Source: Sediminicola sp.
GTDB lineage: Bacteria; Bacteroidota; Bacteroidia; Flavobacteriales; Flavobacteriaceae
Direction: 5' to 3'
Length of the DNA stretch: 64,000 bases
Assembly (NCBI GenBank): GCA_024643325.1
Contig: JAHEND010000002.1
Coordinates: 108,269-172,268, forward strand
The position numbers and the translations under genes are program-made. Position 1 is the stretch's first letter, and every line of letters begins with the position of its first letter. Of the stretch, positions 37,371 to 46,474 are shown one piece after another. The notes beneath the pieces are model-generated. The model was given only the letters and a program-made list of their open reading frames with translations. It was not told the DNA's origin and searched no databases.

Positions 37371-37698
37371 GCCTTCTTATTTTTCAAAATTAAAAGAGAA
37401 GTGGTCGGTTTCTTCTAACGGAGCACTTGTCGTTATTTTTATAGTCTTTTCAATTACTGGAAGTAGTGCCCTAAAACTGGCCAGACCTGTTTTGGATTTT
37501 GTTGGATTGGAGCGCAGTGCTTTTGAAGACCACTGGTACACCTTAATTTTTTACTGGACTTTGAGAATATTAATTATTTTTCCAATCTATCAAGTATTGC
37601 TTGTAGCTATTGGTGGGTTGTTTGGTCAGTTCAAGTTCTTTTGGAATTTTGAGAAGAAAATGCTCAAGAGAATGGGCTTGGGATTTCTTTTTAAATAG
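37363..37698 (+). CDS. Small two-helix membrane protein (DUF6787-like)
   Basis: 111 residues from the ATG at 37363, overlapping the end of serA by 8 bp. Two hydrophobic segments are visible (about 20-38 and 68-92), separated by an acidic amphipathic region (VGLERSAFEDHW), followed by a basic tail (FEKKMLKRMG). It resembles a flavobacterial family of unknown function. The overlap suggests co-translation with serA, but a link to serine metabolism is not evident. Confidence 0.68.
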   Translation: MHKPSYFSKLKEKWSVSSNGALVVIFIVFSITGSSALKLARPVLDFVGLERSAFEDHWYTLIFYWTLRILIIFPIYQVLLVAIGGLFGQFKFFWNFEKKMLKRMGLGFLFK

Positions 37699-37741
37699 AC
37701 ATTTAACACTTCTTTAAGATTTATCTCTATCCCTAAATCCA

Positions 37742-37749
37742 TATATTTG
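37742..37749 (+). promoter_or_regulatory. Probable promoter (-7 element) of the metal-uptake unit
   Basis: TATATTTG ends 6 nt before the ATG at 37755. The transcript would begin at or beside that ATG, so it is either leaderless or uses a TTG start 18 nt later (37773). No inverted repeat resembling a known Fur or Zur box was clear. Confidence 0.5.
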
Positions 37750-37754
37750 AAACT

Positions 37755-38057
37755 ATGTTTACCACTCGTGGATTGTATGGGATATTTTTTGTGCTACTTT
37801 TTTTCTTAAAAAGCAGTACGCTTCATGCTTATACCCACGATAGTAACCATGCAGATAAAACAAGTCATTGTCAGACCTGTGAAATACAACAACTACAGTC
37901 TCCTTTACTTTTAGTCGCTGAAATAGATTGTATTGTTAACAATGATTTTGCTATTGTTACTTCAAAACAATGCAAGCAAACACCAGCGCAAGTTTTAAAA
38001 TATTCAGCTTACACCAATATCTGGTCCAGACCCCCACCGTCTGACTATAATTCATAG
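37755..38057 (+). CDS. Small secreted His/Cys-rich protein
   Basis: 100 residues with a signal peptide (cleavage probable after STLHA, residue 25). The mature part begins with possible metal-binding residues HDSNH (28-32), HCQTC (38-42) and further Cys at 59 and 73, and ends with PPPSDYNS. It has the layout of short periplasmic proteins found ahead of metal-uptake TonB receptors, and of DUF2946-like proteins. A start at the TTG at 37773 would still leave a signal peptide. Directly upstream of the receptor gene on the same strand. Confidence 0.6.
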   Translation: MFTTRGLYGIFFVLLFFLKSSTLHAYTHDSNHADKTSHCQTCEIQQLQSPLLLVAEIDCIVNNDFAIVTSKQCKQTPAQVLKYSAYTNIWSRPPPSDYNS

Positions 38058-38103
38058 ATATTGAAGTGCTTAATAGCACTAGTTGTAATTTGAATATGTA
38101 TTC

Positions 38104-40485
38104 ATGAAATATATTTTATTATTATTTATGTCATTTGTATTGGGCTATGCCCATGGACAAGACTGCCATTTGGTCATTAAAGGTAAGGTGATTGACCAGC
38201 ACGATGGAAAACCCTTAAAGGGCGCTATTATAGCTATTTATGGTCTCGAAAAAGAAGTGTTTTCAAATGAAAATGGAGACTTTGTCTTACAAGGATTATG
38301 CCGTGGTTTTTATGAAATTGAAGTGTCTCATATTGACTGTGGGACTCAATTTATTCCTATAAATTTAACGGAAAACATTACCAAGACCTTCTATCTAGAG
38401 CATCATGTAGAAGCATTGAATGAGGTAGCGCTTATTAAGAAAGCTAATAATTTATTGGAACAACAAACTATAGATGCGACTGTTTTCGAAAATAAAATCA
38501 GCCAAAGTTTTGCTGAGGCACTGACTGAAATACAAGGCATTAGCACCCTTAAGACAGGTAACTCTATTGCTAAACCATTGCTCCAAGGAATGTACGGGAG
38601 TAGAGTGCTTACCAATAACCAAGGGGTTAGAATGCAGGATATGGAATGGGGCGCAGAACACGCACCAAATATAGCTACTTCTAGTGTAGAAGGGGTGTCA
38701 CTTGCCGTTGGTGCAAAGGCGCTTAAATATGGTGGAGATGCTGTGGGTGGTGTGATTATCCTAGATCCTAGAAAACCCGTTTTTAAGAACAGTCAAAAAC
38801 ACACTGCCATATTTTCTGCTTATTCCAATGGCTTGGGTATTTTGAGTAGTCAAAAATTCGAGAGAGATTTTGAAAATGGTTTGTTTTATGGAATTCAAGC
38901 GAGCTTTAAAAAAGCGGGGAATAATCAAAATACTGATGGTTACTTACTAAATACTGGATTAGAACAAACCAGTATCTCAATTCCTTTTGGTTGGCATTTG
39001 GCCCACAAAGGAATAGATGCATATATCTCTTATTTTAAAGCTAATAATGGTATCCTTAGAAACTCTCATATTGGTAATCTTCAAGATTTAATCAATCAGA
39101 TCAATGGAGACACCACTATTCCGATTGGAGATTTTACTTATAATATAGAAAACCCAAGACAGGAAGTTTCTCATATATTGGCCAAAATTTCTGCCTATTA
39201 TCATTTTGAAAATCTAGCTAAATGGACCCTTCAATACGATTTTCAGCAGAATAATAGAAAAGAGTTCGACCTCAGGCTTGGCGATAAAAATAAACTACCT
39301 GGAACAGATTTAAAACTACAAACCCATGCTATTCAATCGAATTTTAAATTAGATACCTTTTACGACAAGGCACTCGAATTTGGGGTAGAAACAGCCTATC
39401 AGATACATTTTCCAAACCCTGCAACTGGTGTAAAAAGACTCATACCAGATTACAATAGCTTAAATTTTGGCGCTTATTTATATGGATTAAAAACCCTCTC
39501 ATCTGCGTGGGAAATTGAAGGGAGCATAAGGGCAGACAGGGTTCAAATAAATGCAGATAAATTCTATAAAACCTCAAGGTGGGAATCTTTAGGCTATAAT
39601 ATTGACTTTTCAGATTTTGTTGTTGCAGACTTTGACACCCAAATACTTACAGCGGCAAAATTAAATTTCAATACCCAATCTGCTGCGCTAAGTGTTCACT
39701 TTAACCGTCAAGAGCACCGCCTTAGCACGCACCTTCAATACATAGAAAGAGCTCCTAATCCAGCGGAGTTATTTAGTGAAGGTCTACACCATTCTGCAGC
39801 TAGAATTGAATTAGGCTCTTTGAGAATGAGGAAAGAAAAAGCGCATAAATTGGGTGTTCAATACAGCTATCGTTCTGATCAGAGAACTTTTTTATTAGCC
39901 CCTTATTTTAATCGTATAAACGATTTTATGGCACTTATTCCTTCAGGTCTAGAATTCACGATAAGGGGTGCGTTTCCAGTTTGGGAATACCAGCAAACCA
40001 ATGCAAACTTCACTGGCTTAGACTTTAAATGGACGGAACGTTTTTCAAACGAACTGAAATTTACCAATGGGGCTTCTTTAGTAAAGGCAATTGACTTAAA
40101 AAACAACACACCCTTTCCAAACATCCCCCCTGTAAGTACCCAACACGAATTAGAATATTTGTTTAAAAATATCAAGGGACTTAGTGTTCAATTCGCTGGG
40201 GAATACAATTTTAGGCAAAACGAAGTGCCTGAAGACTTCATGATTTTTAATCCGTACACACAAAAAGAACAGCTACTAGAAATTAATAAAGCTCCTAACA
40301 GCTATTTTTTACTTTCATCTGTAGTAGCGTACCAATTTCCCAAAAGCGGTACCACCCAATATAAAATAAGACTTAGCGGTGAGAACCTCACCAATTTAAA
40401 TTATCAAAATTACCTCAATAGACTTCGATATTTTTCGAATGAATTGGGCATAAACTTTCAATTACAATTTCAAATCAATTTTTAA
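38104..40485 (+). CDS. TonB-dependent outer-membrane receptor, ZnuD-like
   Basis: 793 residues: signal peptide (cut after AHGQ, about 19), a carboxypeptidase-like regulatory beta domain (about 25-100), a plug domain (about 120-225, with LLQGMYGSRVLTNNQGVRM and GGDAVGGVI) and a 22-strand beta-barrel. The C-terminus FQLQFQINF ends in Phe as outer-membrane barrels do. The short barrel and the plug sequence resemble zinc/copper-type TonB receptors rather than SusC. No SusD gene follows. A lipoprotein gene begins 19 bp after. Confidence 0.85.
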   Translation: MKYILLLFMSFVLGYAHGQDCHLVIKGKVIDQHDGKPLKGAIIAIYGLEKEVFSNENGDFVLQGLCRGFYEIEVSHIDCGTQFIPINLTENITKTFYLEHHVEALNEVALIKKANNLLEQQTIDATVFENKISQSFAEALTEIQGISTLKTGNSIAKPLLQGMYGSRVLTNNQGVRMQDMEWGAEHAPNIATSSVEGVSLAVGAKALKYGGDAVGGVIILDPRKPVFKNSQKHTAIFSAYSNGLGILSSQKFERDFENGLFYGIQASFKKAGNNQNTDGYLLNTGLEQTSISIPFGWHLAHKGIDAYISYFKANNGILRNSHIGNLQDLINQINGDTTIPIGDFTYNIENPRQEVSHILAKISAYYHFENLAKWTLQYDFQQNNRKEFDLRLGDKNKLPGTDLKLQTHAIQSNFKLDTFYDKALEFGVETAYQIHFPNPATGVKRLIPDYNSLNFGAYLYGLKTLSSAWEIEGSIRADRVQINADKFYKTSRWESLGYNIDFSDFVVADFDTQILTAAKLNFNTQSAALSVHFNRQEHRLSTHLQYIERAPNPAELFSEGLHHSAARIELGSLRMRKEKAHKLGVQYSYRSDQRTFLLAPYFNRINDFMALIPSGLEFTIRGAFPVWEYQQTNANFTGLDFKWTERFSNELKFTNGASLVKAIDLKNNTPFPNIPPVSTQHELEYLFKNIKGLSVQFAGEYNFRQNEVPEDFMIFNPYTQKEQLLEINKAPNSYFLLSSVVAYQFPKSGTTQYKIRLSGENLTNLNYQNYLNRLRYFSNELGINFQLQFQINF

Positions 40486-40504
40486 TTAAACTACATCACA
40501 TCTT

Positions 40505-41047
40505 ATGAAAAAGATTTTCTCTACCCTATTAACCCTTTCACTATTGATATCATTTTTATCTTGTAGTGACAATGATAGCCCTGAACTTATCCAAGAGGAA
40601 GAAGTTATTACCTCGGTAATTGTAACGCTTCAAGCTGGAAGTGACACAGTTACTTTAAGTTCAGTAGACCTAGATGGAGACGGACCAAATGAACCTGTAA
40701 TAGATTTACTAGGCTCATTAAACTCTAACACTACTTATTCAGGTGATGTTAAGTTTTTAAATGAATCTATATCTCCAGTAGAAGATATTACAGAAGAAGT
40801 TGCAGAAGAAGCAGAAGAACACCAAGTATTTTATTCATTTACTTCGCCTATCAGTTCAGTGGTAACTTCAGATACGGATTCAAGTGGGAACCCATTGGGG
40901 CTGGTTTTCACTTTAACGACAGGGAACTCTGGAAATGCAACATTGGGACTTACATTGAGACATGAACCTAAAAAACCAAATTCTGGAATTTTAGATGCTG
41001 GTGGAGAAACAGATGTGGCAGTTATTTTTAGTGTCTCTGTAGAATAA
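40505..41047 (+). CDS. Surface lipoprotein paired with the TonB receptor
   Basis: 180 residues, lipobox FLSC with Cys20 followed by SDND, an acidic pattern that matches the surface-export signal described for Bacteroidota lipoproteins. The rest is a beta-rich domain with a strongly acidic segment (EDITEEVAEEAEEH, about 97-111) and DLDGDGPNEP that may bind a cation. Such lipoproteins follow zinc-type TonB receptors in flavobacteria and are sometimes called type 1 periplasmic binding fold proteins, though nothing here shows that fold. It probably helps capture substrate at the cell surface. Confidence 0.65.
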   Translation: MKKIFSTLLTLSLLISFLSCSDNDSPELIQEEEVITSVIVTLQAGSDTVTLSSVDLDGDGPNEPVIDLLGSLNSNTTYSGDVKFLNESISPVEDITEEVAEEAEEHQVFYSFTSPISSVVTSDTDSSGNPLGLVFTLTTGNSGNATLGLTLRHEPKKPNSGILDAGGETDVAVIFSVSVE

Positions 41048-41051
41048 AAAA

Positions 41052-41918
41052 CTACTTTTTAAAACCACTTAGGTTTTGATTTATGAAGTCTTTTGGGAAA
41101 TTTTCATCTCCATCAAACCCTAGGGTTAGGTGGGGATTTTTTTTGGGCAAGTAATAGGTATTGAATAGATAGTCCCAAATGCTTAAACTGATTCCAAAAT
41201 TCACCCCAAAACGACCTTTAGGAAGTGATTTAGCATGGTGATAAAGATGCATCACAGGATTATTGATCAAGTATTTTAGCGGCCCCCAATCAAGGGCTAA
41301 ATTCGCATGATTTAAATGACCAATCACAATAGAGATAAAATGAACAACAAAGGCTTGTTCTGGCTCAAAACCTCCCAAAAGCATAATGGCCAAGGTCTTC
41401 AATGGTTTGTAAAGAATGTTCTCCATCCAATGATACCTCAAATGAGCTGCAAAACCCATTTCTTTCACGGAATGATGCACTTTGTGGAACTGCCAAAAGA
41501 ACGGTATCTTATGAAGCGCAATATGCGTGAACCATTGAACAAAATCTAGAAGAACAAAAAATATCAAAAGACCCAACCAAGACGGTAATTTATTTAAATC
41601 TAGTAAAGCAATAGAATGGATGGTAATACCATAGGAATTAAAAAAACTACCCAGAATGACATATAAGCCACTAATAACACTTGAGAATACAAAGAAATTG
41701 AAATACATATAAACGGCGTCAAGCCAAAAGTCTTTCCTAAAAACTTTCTGCTCTTTACGCCATGGAAATAGTAGTTCTAAACCCCACACAACAAAGGAAA
41801 TTAATGTTAAACCCCAAAAATAATTTTGATTCCAGGGAACATCAAAAATGATAGATCTATAAAACCACCTAAAACTTCCACTTATGGTATCTACAACAAC
41901 GTCTATATACTCAATCAT
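41052..41918 (-). CDS. Fatty acid hydroxylase / sterol desaturase superfamily membrane protein
   Basis: 288 residues, about four to five membrane helices, and the di-iron histidine boxes HIALH (132-136), HKVHH (145-149), HLNH (201-204) and HLYHH (224-228). Members insert hydroxyl groups or double bonds in lipids or carotenoids. Substrate unknown. It follows folE by 84 bp on the same strand, which might reflect a pterin-dependent enzyme such as the alkylglycerol monooxygenase class; that is a guess from position. Confidence 0.88.
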   Translation of the reverse strand: MIEYIDVVVDTISGSFRWFYRSIIFDVPWNQNYFWGLTLISFVVWGLELLFPWRKEQKVFRKDFWLDAVYMYFNFFVFSSVISGLYVILGSFFNSYGITIHSIALLDLNKLPSWLGLLIFFVLLDFVQWFTHIALHKIPFFWQFHKVHHSVKEMGFAAHLRYHWMENILYKPLKTLAIMLLGGFEPEQAFVVHFISIVIGHLNHANLALDWGPLKYLINNPVMHLYHHAKSLPKGRFGVNFGISLSIWDYLFNTYYLPKKNPHLTLGFDGDENFPKDFINQNLSGFKK

Positions 41919-42002
41919 ATAACAAACTTATTCATTTTCAATAAATCCAAAGAATGTTTCACCAATGTCGCTGAAAAATCATTAACAATGTTCACGTCAT
42001 TT

Positions 42003-42599
42003 TTACGACAGACTACTGCTAATCAATTTCATGAATTCGTTTCTAGTAGCTGTTTTTTCGAAAAGCCCTCTAAATCCAGAGGTTGTTGTAACAGAGTTTT
42101 GCTTTTGAACCCCTCTCATCATCATACACATATGAGAGGCTTCAATTACAACCGCTACACCTTTAGGAGCTAGCGTTGCATTAATACACTCTAAAATATC
42201 ATGTGTTAAACGCTCTTGCACTTGAAGGCGTCTTGCAAAAACATCTACTATTCTTGGAATTTTACTCAAACCAACGATATGTCCATTTGGAATGTAAGCA
42301 ATGTGAGCTTTACCAAAAAAAGGAAGCATATGATGTTCACACATTGAATACAGTTCAATGTCTTTAATAATCACCATGTCGTCATAATCTTCTTTAAACA
42401 TAGCACCTCTAAGTATAGCTTGAGGGTCTTGATCATAACCTTGTGTCAAAAACTGCATTGCTTTAGCAGCTCTCTCAGGTGTTTTTAATAAACCCTCTCT
42501 AGATGGGTCCTCCCCTATGGCATTTAATATGTGATCGTAATTTTTTTTTACACTTTCAGTAATGGGTACATCGTAGGAATCTAAATGGGTATAAGACAT
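42003..42599 (-). CDS. folE: GTP cyclohydrolase I
   Basis: 198 residues from the ATG at 42599 (a longer frame starts at 42635 within the -7 box). Makes dihydroneopterin triphosphate from GTP. Zinc ligands C87 and H90 (CEHHMLPFF) and C158 (HMCMMMRG) are intact, as are [20 protein letters not shown] and [12 protein letters not shown]. Feeds folate, or another pterin. It precedes the fatty acid hydroxylase. Confidence 0.96.
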   Translation of the reverse strand: MSYTHLDSYDVPITESVKKNYDHILNAIGEDPSREGLLKTPERAAKAMQFLTQGYDQDPQAILRGAMFKEDYDDMVIIKDIELYSMCEHHMLPFFGKAHIAYIPNGHIVGLSKIPRIVDVFARRLQVQERLTHDILECINATLAPKGVAVVIEASHMCMMMRGVQKQNSVTTTSGFRGLFEKTATRNEFMKLISSSLS

Positions 42600-42632
42600 T
42601 ATTTTGTTTAATTTATTCGAAATAACAATAAA

Positions 42633-42640
42633 CAAATTTA
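42633..42640 (-). promoter_or_regulatory. Probable folE -7 element
   Basis: TAAATTTG on the minus strand, ending 34 nt before the ATG at 42599. Confidence 0.45.
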
Positions 42641-42738
42641 CAATAAATTAATCATCCTATTACTATAAATTAATAAAGAATAATCTGAAGACCATCTGAA
42701 TCGTTATATTTACTTTTAATTAAAGATATACTTTATAG

Positions 42739-43398
42739 ATGATCAAAGCGAATAATATTCGAAAATCATATGGAGAACTTGAAGTTCTCAAAGGGGTGAA
42801 CATCCATATTAATGAAGGAGAAATAGTGGCAATTGTTGGTGCCTCTGGCGCTGGAAAAACAACGCTGTTACAAATATTAGGGACCTTAGAGCAGCCAAGC
42901 AATAAGGATGCCATTATTGAAATAAATAACAAAAATGTTCCACTGTTAAATACAAAAGAACTGGCCGCATTCAGAAACAAAAACATAGGCTTTATTTTTC
43001 AATTTCATCAATTACTCCCAGAGTTTACTGCCATTGAAAATGTGTGTATCCCTGCATATATTCATGGCGCCTCTAAAGAGCAGGCTACAAAAGATGCTAC
43101 TGAATTACTTAGCTTTCTTGGGCTTCTAGACAGAATACACCACAAACCAGATGCCTTGTCTGGGGGGGAACAACAAAGGGTTGCTGTAGCAAGGGCTTTA
43201 ATCAATAAACCTGCTGTGGTATTTGCAGACGAACCGAGCGGTAATCTCGATTCAGAAAGTGCGCAAGTGCTGCATCAGCTTTTTTTTAAGCTAAGAGATA
43301 CCTATAATCAAACATTCGTGCTAGTGACACACAACGAATTATTAGCCAAAATGGCAGACAGAACATTTACAATGGTAGACGGTCATATGGTACAATAA
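42739..43398 (+). CDS. ABC transporter ATP-binding protein, LolD-like
   Basis: 219 residues with Walker [12 protein letters not shown] (35-45), signature [15 protein letters not shown] and Walker [13 protein letters not shown]. Its spacing and the [16 protein letters not shown] segment match the MacB/LolD class. LolD releases lipoproteins from the inner membrane; in Bacteroidota the permease is encoded elsewhere, and none is next to it here. The next gene's ATG overlaps its stop by one base. Confidence 0.85.
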   Translation: MIKANNIRKSYGELEVLKGVNIHINEGEIVAIVGASGAGKTTLLQILGTLEQPSNKDAIIEINNKNVPLLNTKELAAFRNKNIGFIFQFHQLLPEFTAIENVCIPAYIHGASKEQATKDATELLSFLGLLDRIHHKPDALSGGEQQRVAVARALINKPAVVFADEPSGNLDSESAQVLHQLFFKLRDTYNQTFVLVTHNELLAKMADRTFTMVDGHMVQ

Positions 43399-44159
43399 TG
43401 GACAGAGAAAGCCTAAAATCGTTTTTAGAGGAAAAAGTGGTTCAATACCAAGAACCGTCTTTTATAGAATCAGATCCTTTACAAATACCCTATTTATTTA
43501 ATAAAAAGGAAGATATAGAAATTAGTGCATTTTTAACGGCTACTATTTCATGGGGAAATAGAAAAAGTATCTTAAAAAACGCCCATTTTTTAATGGATTT
43601 AATGGATCATTCCCCTTATGACTTTATTTTAAATGCTCAGCAAAGTGACTATGACGCGCTTCACCATTTTAAGCACAGGACTTTTAATGGAATAGATGCC
43701 ATAGGTTTTTGCAAAGCACTTAAAAACATTTATTTACACCACGATGGTCTTGAAAACGCTTTTTTAACACAACCGATCAGACCTTTACAGGAAAACATCA
43801 GCCTGTTTAAATCTATTTTTTTTAGCATTCCTCATGAACAAAGAACTACTAAGCATGTTTCCGATCCCTTAAAAGGCTCAGCTGCCAAAAGGCTCAATAT
43901 GTTTTTGAGATGGATGGTCAGGAATCCAAGAGAAAAAGTAGATTTTGGTATTTGGCAAATGATTTCTCCTAGTGATCTTTCCTGTCCCTTAGATGTGCAT
44001 AGCGGTAGAGTTGCTAGAAAATTAGGACTATTAAAAAGAGCGCAAAACGACGCTAAAGCAGTTATTGAATTAGATCAGTCACTTAGGTCTTTAGATGCAA
44101 TAGACCCTGTCAAATATGATTTTGCTCTTTTTGGACTTGGTGTTTTTGAAGGGTTTTAA
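43398..44159 (+). CDS. TIGR02757-family protein
   Basis: 253 residues, no signal peptide. The C-terminal third (LSCPLDVHSGRVARKLGLLKR...DPVKYDFALFGLGV) resembles the helix-hairpin-helix/GPD region of DNA glycosylases, with a conserved Asp in the DVHSGR segment, but no obvious catalytic lysine. The family is widespread in Bacteroidota and uncharacterised; a DNA-repair role is only a suggestion from this similarity. Coupled to the LolD-like gene. Confidence 0.8.
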   Translation: MDRESLKSFLEEKVVQYQEPSFIESDPLQIPYLFNKKEDIEISAFLTATISWGNRKSILKNAHFLMDLMDHSPYDFILNAQQSDYDALHHFKHRTFNGIDAIGFCKALKNIYLHHDGLENAFLTQPIRPLQENISLFKSIFFSIPHEQRTTKHVSDPLKGSAAKRLNMFLRWMVRNPREKVDFGIWQMISPSDLSCPLDVHSGRVARKLGLLKRAQNDAKAVIELDQSLRSLDAIDPVKYDFALFGLGVFEGF

Positions 44160-44219
44160 GCCTATTAATTTCATTTTATTTTTATTAAATTAGTTGACAT
44201 AAAAACCAAACCATTCACT

Positions 44220-45710
44220 ATGAGATTTAAAGTATTTTTTTCTGTCATTTTTTTTTCATCTACAGCAATCTGTTGGAGTCAAAGTAGAACACTTCCTTTA
44301 GATACTACAGTAACTACAAAACACAAACTCACTACCCAAACGGATTCCTTCAATTATACTGCCACTACAGGAACACAACCTGTTTGGGATGAAAATGGTG
44401 ATCCTATCGCTAGTTTACATTATACTTATTACACAAAAGACAATGTGAGTAATAGATCCCAAAGACCCTTAGTAATATCCTTTAATGGAGGTCCTGGCTC
44501 AGGTTCTGTTTGGATGCATTTGGCCTATACCGGACCAAGAGTTCTTAATATTGATTCTGAAGGGTATCCTGTCCAACCCTATGGAATCTCTAACAATCCT
44601 TACTCTATTCTAGATATAGCAGATATTGTGTATGTAAACCCGGTAAATACGGGATATTCTAGAACCATTCCAGCCGCTGGAAAAGAGATAGACAGAAGTA
44701 AATTTTTTGGTGTAAATGCAGATATTGCCTATTTAGCAGAGTGGCTCAATACCTTTGTTACTAGAAATAACCGCTGGTCTTCTCCAAAATATTTAATTGG
44801 AGAAAGCTATGGTACTACAAGGGTTTCAGGATTAGCCTTAGCCTTACAAAACAACCAATGGATGTATTTAAACGGAGTTATTTTGGTTTCTCCAACAGAA
44901 CTTGGAATAGACCGAGAAGGTCCTGTAGAAGTAGCCAATAGGCTTCCTTATTTTGCTGCAGCTGCCTGGTACCAGAAAAAACTTCCAAGTACATTACAAA
45001 ATAAACCTTTGACAGAAGTATTGGAAGAAGTAGAAGCTTACACCATCAATACTGTTTTACCTGCAATGGTCATGGGCGGTTTCTTGGAAACGAGTAAAAA
45101 AGAGGCTTTAGCAGAAAAGATGGGCTATTATTCAGGAATTAAGCCAAGTGTTTATCTCGATCATAATTTAGAGATCCCCTACCCTTACTTCTGGAAGGAA
45201 TTATTAAGAGAAGACGGATATACGGTAGGAAGACTGGACTCAAGATATTTAGGGATAGATCGAAAAAGTGCTGGTGAAAGACCTGACTATAATTCAGAGC
45301 TCACCTCATGGCTGCATTCATTTACCCCTGCAATCAATTATTACCTTCAAGAAGAACTTAATTTTAAAACGGACATAAAATACAATATGTTCGGACCGGT
45401 GCATCCTTGGGACAGAAGTGGAGACAATACGGGAGAAAACCTTAGACAAGCCATGGCGCAAAACCCTTATTTACATGTCATGACGCAGTCTGGTTATTTT
45501 GACGGAGCCACGACCTACTTTAATGCAAAATATAATATGTGGCAGTTAGACCCCTCCGGTAGAATGAAAAACAGGTTGAGTTTTAAAGGATATGAAAGTG
45601 GGCATATGATGTACTTGAGAAGGGAAGATCTAAAAAACGCGAATGAAGATATTCGTCAGTTTATTAAAAACAGTCTTCCAGGGAATAAAGCGGCTAAATA
45701 CACTAAATAA
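44220..45710 (+). CDS. Secreted S10-family serine carboxypeptidase
   Basis: 496 residues with a signal peptide (about 1-21). Serine carboxypeptidase signatures: FNGGPGSGSVWMH oxyanion region (88-100), nucleophile S196 in GESYG, an Asp near the HPWDRSGDN segment and the catalytic His in ESGHMMYL (near 460). It probably trims peptides in the periplasm. No T9SS C-terminal domain is visible. Followed directly by the SGNH hydrolase gene. Confidence 0.9.
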   Translation: MRFKVFFSVIFFSSTAICWSQSRTLPLDTTVTTKHKLTTQTDSFNYTATTGTQPVWDENGDPIASLHYTYYTKDNVSNRSQRPLVISFNGGPGSGSVWMHLAYTGPRVLNIDSEGYPVQPYGISNNPYSILDIADIVYVNPVNTGYSRTIPAAGKEIDRSKFFGVNADIAYLAEWLNTFVTRNNRWSSPKYLIGESYGTTRVSGLALALQNNQWMYLNGVILVSPTELGIDREGPVEVANRLPYFAAAAWYQKKLPSTLQNKPLTEVLEEVEAYTINTVLPAMVMGGFLETSKKEALAEKMGYYSGIKPSVYLDHNLEIPYPYFWKELLREDGYTVGRLDSRYLGIDRKSAGERPDYNSELTSWLHSFTPAINYYLQEELNFKTDIKYNMFGPVHPWDRSGDNTGENLRQAMAQNPYLHVMTQSGYFDGATTYFNAKYNMWQLDPSGRMKNRLSFKGYESGHMMYLRREDLKNANEDIRQFIKNSLPGNKAAKYTK

Positions 45711-46379
45711 ATGAAAACATTGTTAAGCCTTTTGGCCTGTGCTATATTTAGCCAAATAAATGCTCAAGACTGGGCAAATGTAGCACGTTTTAAAGCTGAA
45801 AATAAACGTATTATTGCAGAAAATGCACCTATAAAACTAGTGTTTATGGGGAATTCTATTACAGAGGGATGGAAGTCATTTGACCCAAACTTATTTGGGA
45901 GTACTAATTATATTAACAGAGGGATCAGTGGCCAAACTACCCCACAAATGCTCGTCCGTTTTAAACAAGATGTATTAGATCTCAAGCCCAAAGGAGTGGT
46001 TATTCTAGCTGGCACAAATGACATTGCTGGAAATACTGGCTCGATGAGTGTTCAAGAGATCTTTAATCAAATAGAAAGTATGGCTGGATTGGCTGCCTTA
46101 AATAAGATTGAGGTTTTCTTGTGTAGTGTACTGCCTGTATATGATTATCCATGGAAACCGGGATTAAAACCCGTACCAAAAATTCTAGCTCTAAATGACA
46201 TGCTAAAGGCATTAGCCGTAGAAAAAAACTATAAATACATAGATTATTTCTCTGAAATGTCTGATGAAAAAAATGGTTTAAAATTATCTTTGGGATCTGA
46301 CGGTGTTCATCCTAACAAAAAGGGCTATGAAATAATGAAAAAGGTCTTATTAAACACCATAGGACCTTCTTTTAAATAA
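45711..46379 (+). CDS. Secreted SGNH/GDSL-type hydrolase
   Basis: 222 residues with a signal peptide cleaved after INAQ (about 19). Blocks I, III and V of the SGNH fold: nucleophile S49 in MGNSITEGW, N103 in GTNDI, and Asp-His in SDGVHPNKKG near 200. Related enzymes act as esterases on acylated sugars or phospholipids; substrate unknown. Abuts the carboxypeptidase gene, so the two secreted hydrolases are co-expressed. Confidence 0.88.
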   Translation: MKTLLSLLACAIFSQINAQDWANVARFKAENKRIIAENAPIKLVFMGNSITEGWKSFDPNLFGSTNYINRGISGQTTPQMLVRFKQDVLDLKPKGVVILAGTNDIAGNTGSMSVQEIFNQIESMAGLAALNKIEVFLCSVLPVYDYPWKPGLKPVPKILALNDMLKALAVEKNYKYIDYFSEMSDEKNGLKLSLGSDGVHPNKKGYEIMKKVLLNTIGPSFK

Positions 46380-46406
46380 ACGAAAGCGATATTTACCTAA
46401 TTAGAA

Positions 46407-46436
46407 TTGACAATTGTAAATGGTTTGTTATTTTTG
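46407..46436 (+). promoter_or_regulatory. Well-formed promoter of the pseudo-dihydroorotase operon
   Basis: TTG at 46407-46409 and TATTTTTG at 46429-46436, spaced by 19 bp: both the -33 and -7 elements of the Bacteroidota consensus. The spacer contains TGACAATTGTAA (46408-46419), an 11/12 match to the palindrome found by the XRE gene. Confidence 0.7.
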
Positions 46437-46474
46437 CATGACTTTATAAGGTTCCACATCTAAATCTACTCTAA

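Noticed and set aside
40790-40825. A GAAGAA-type tandem repeat
   Set aside because: It is simply codons for an acidic stretch in the lipoprotein and is not perfect enough to be a microsatellite.
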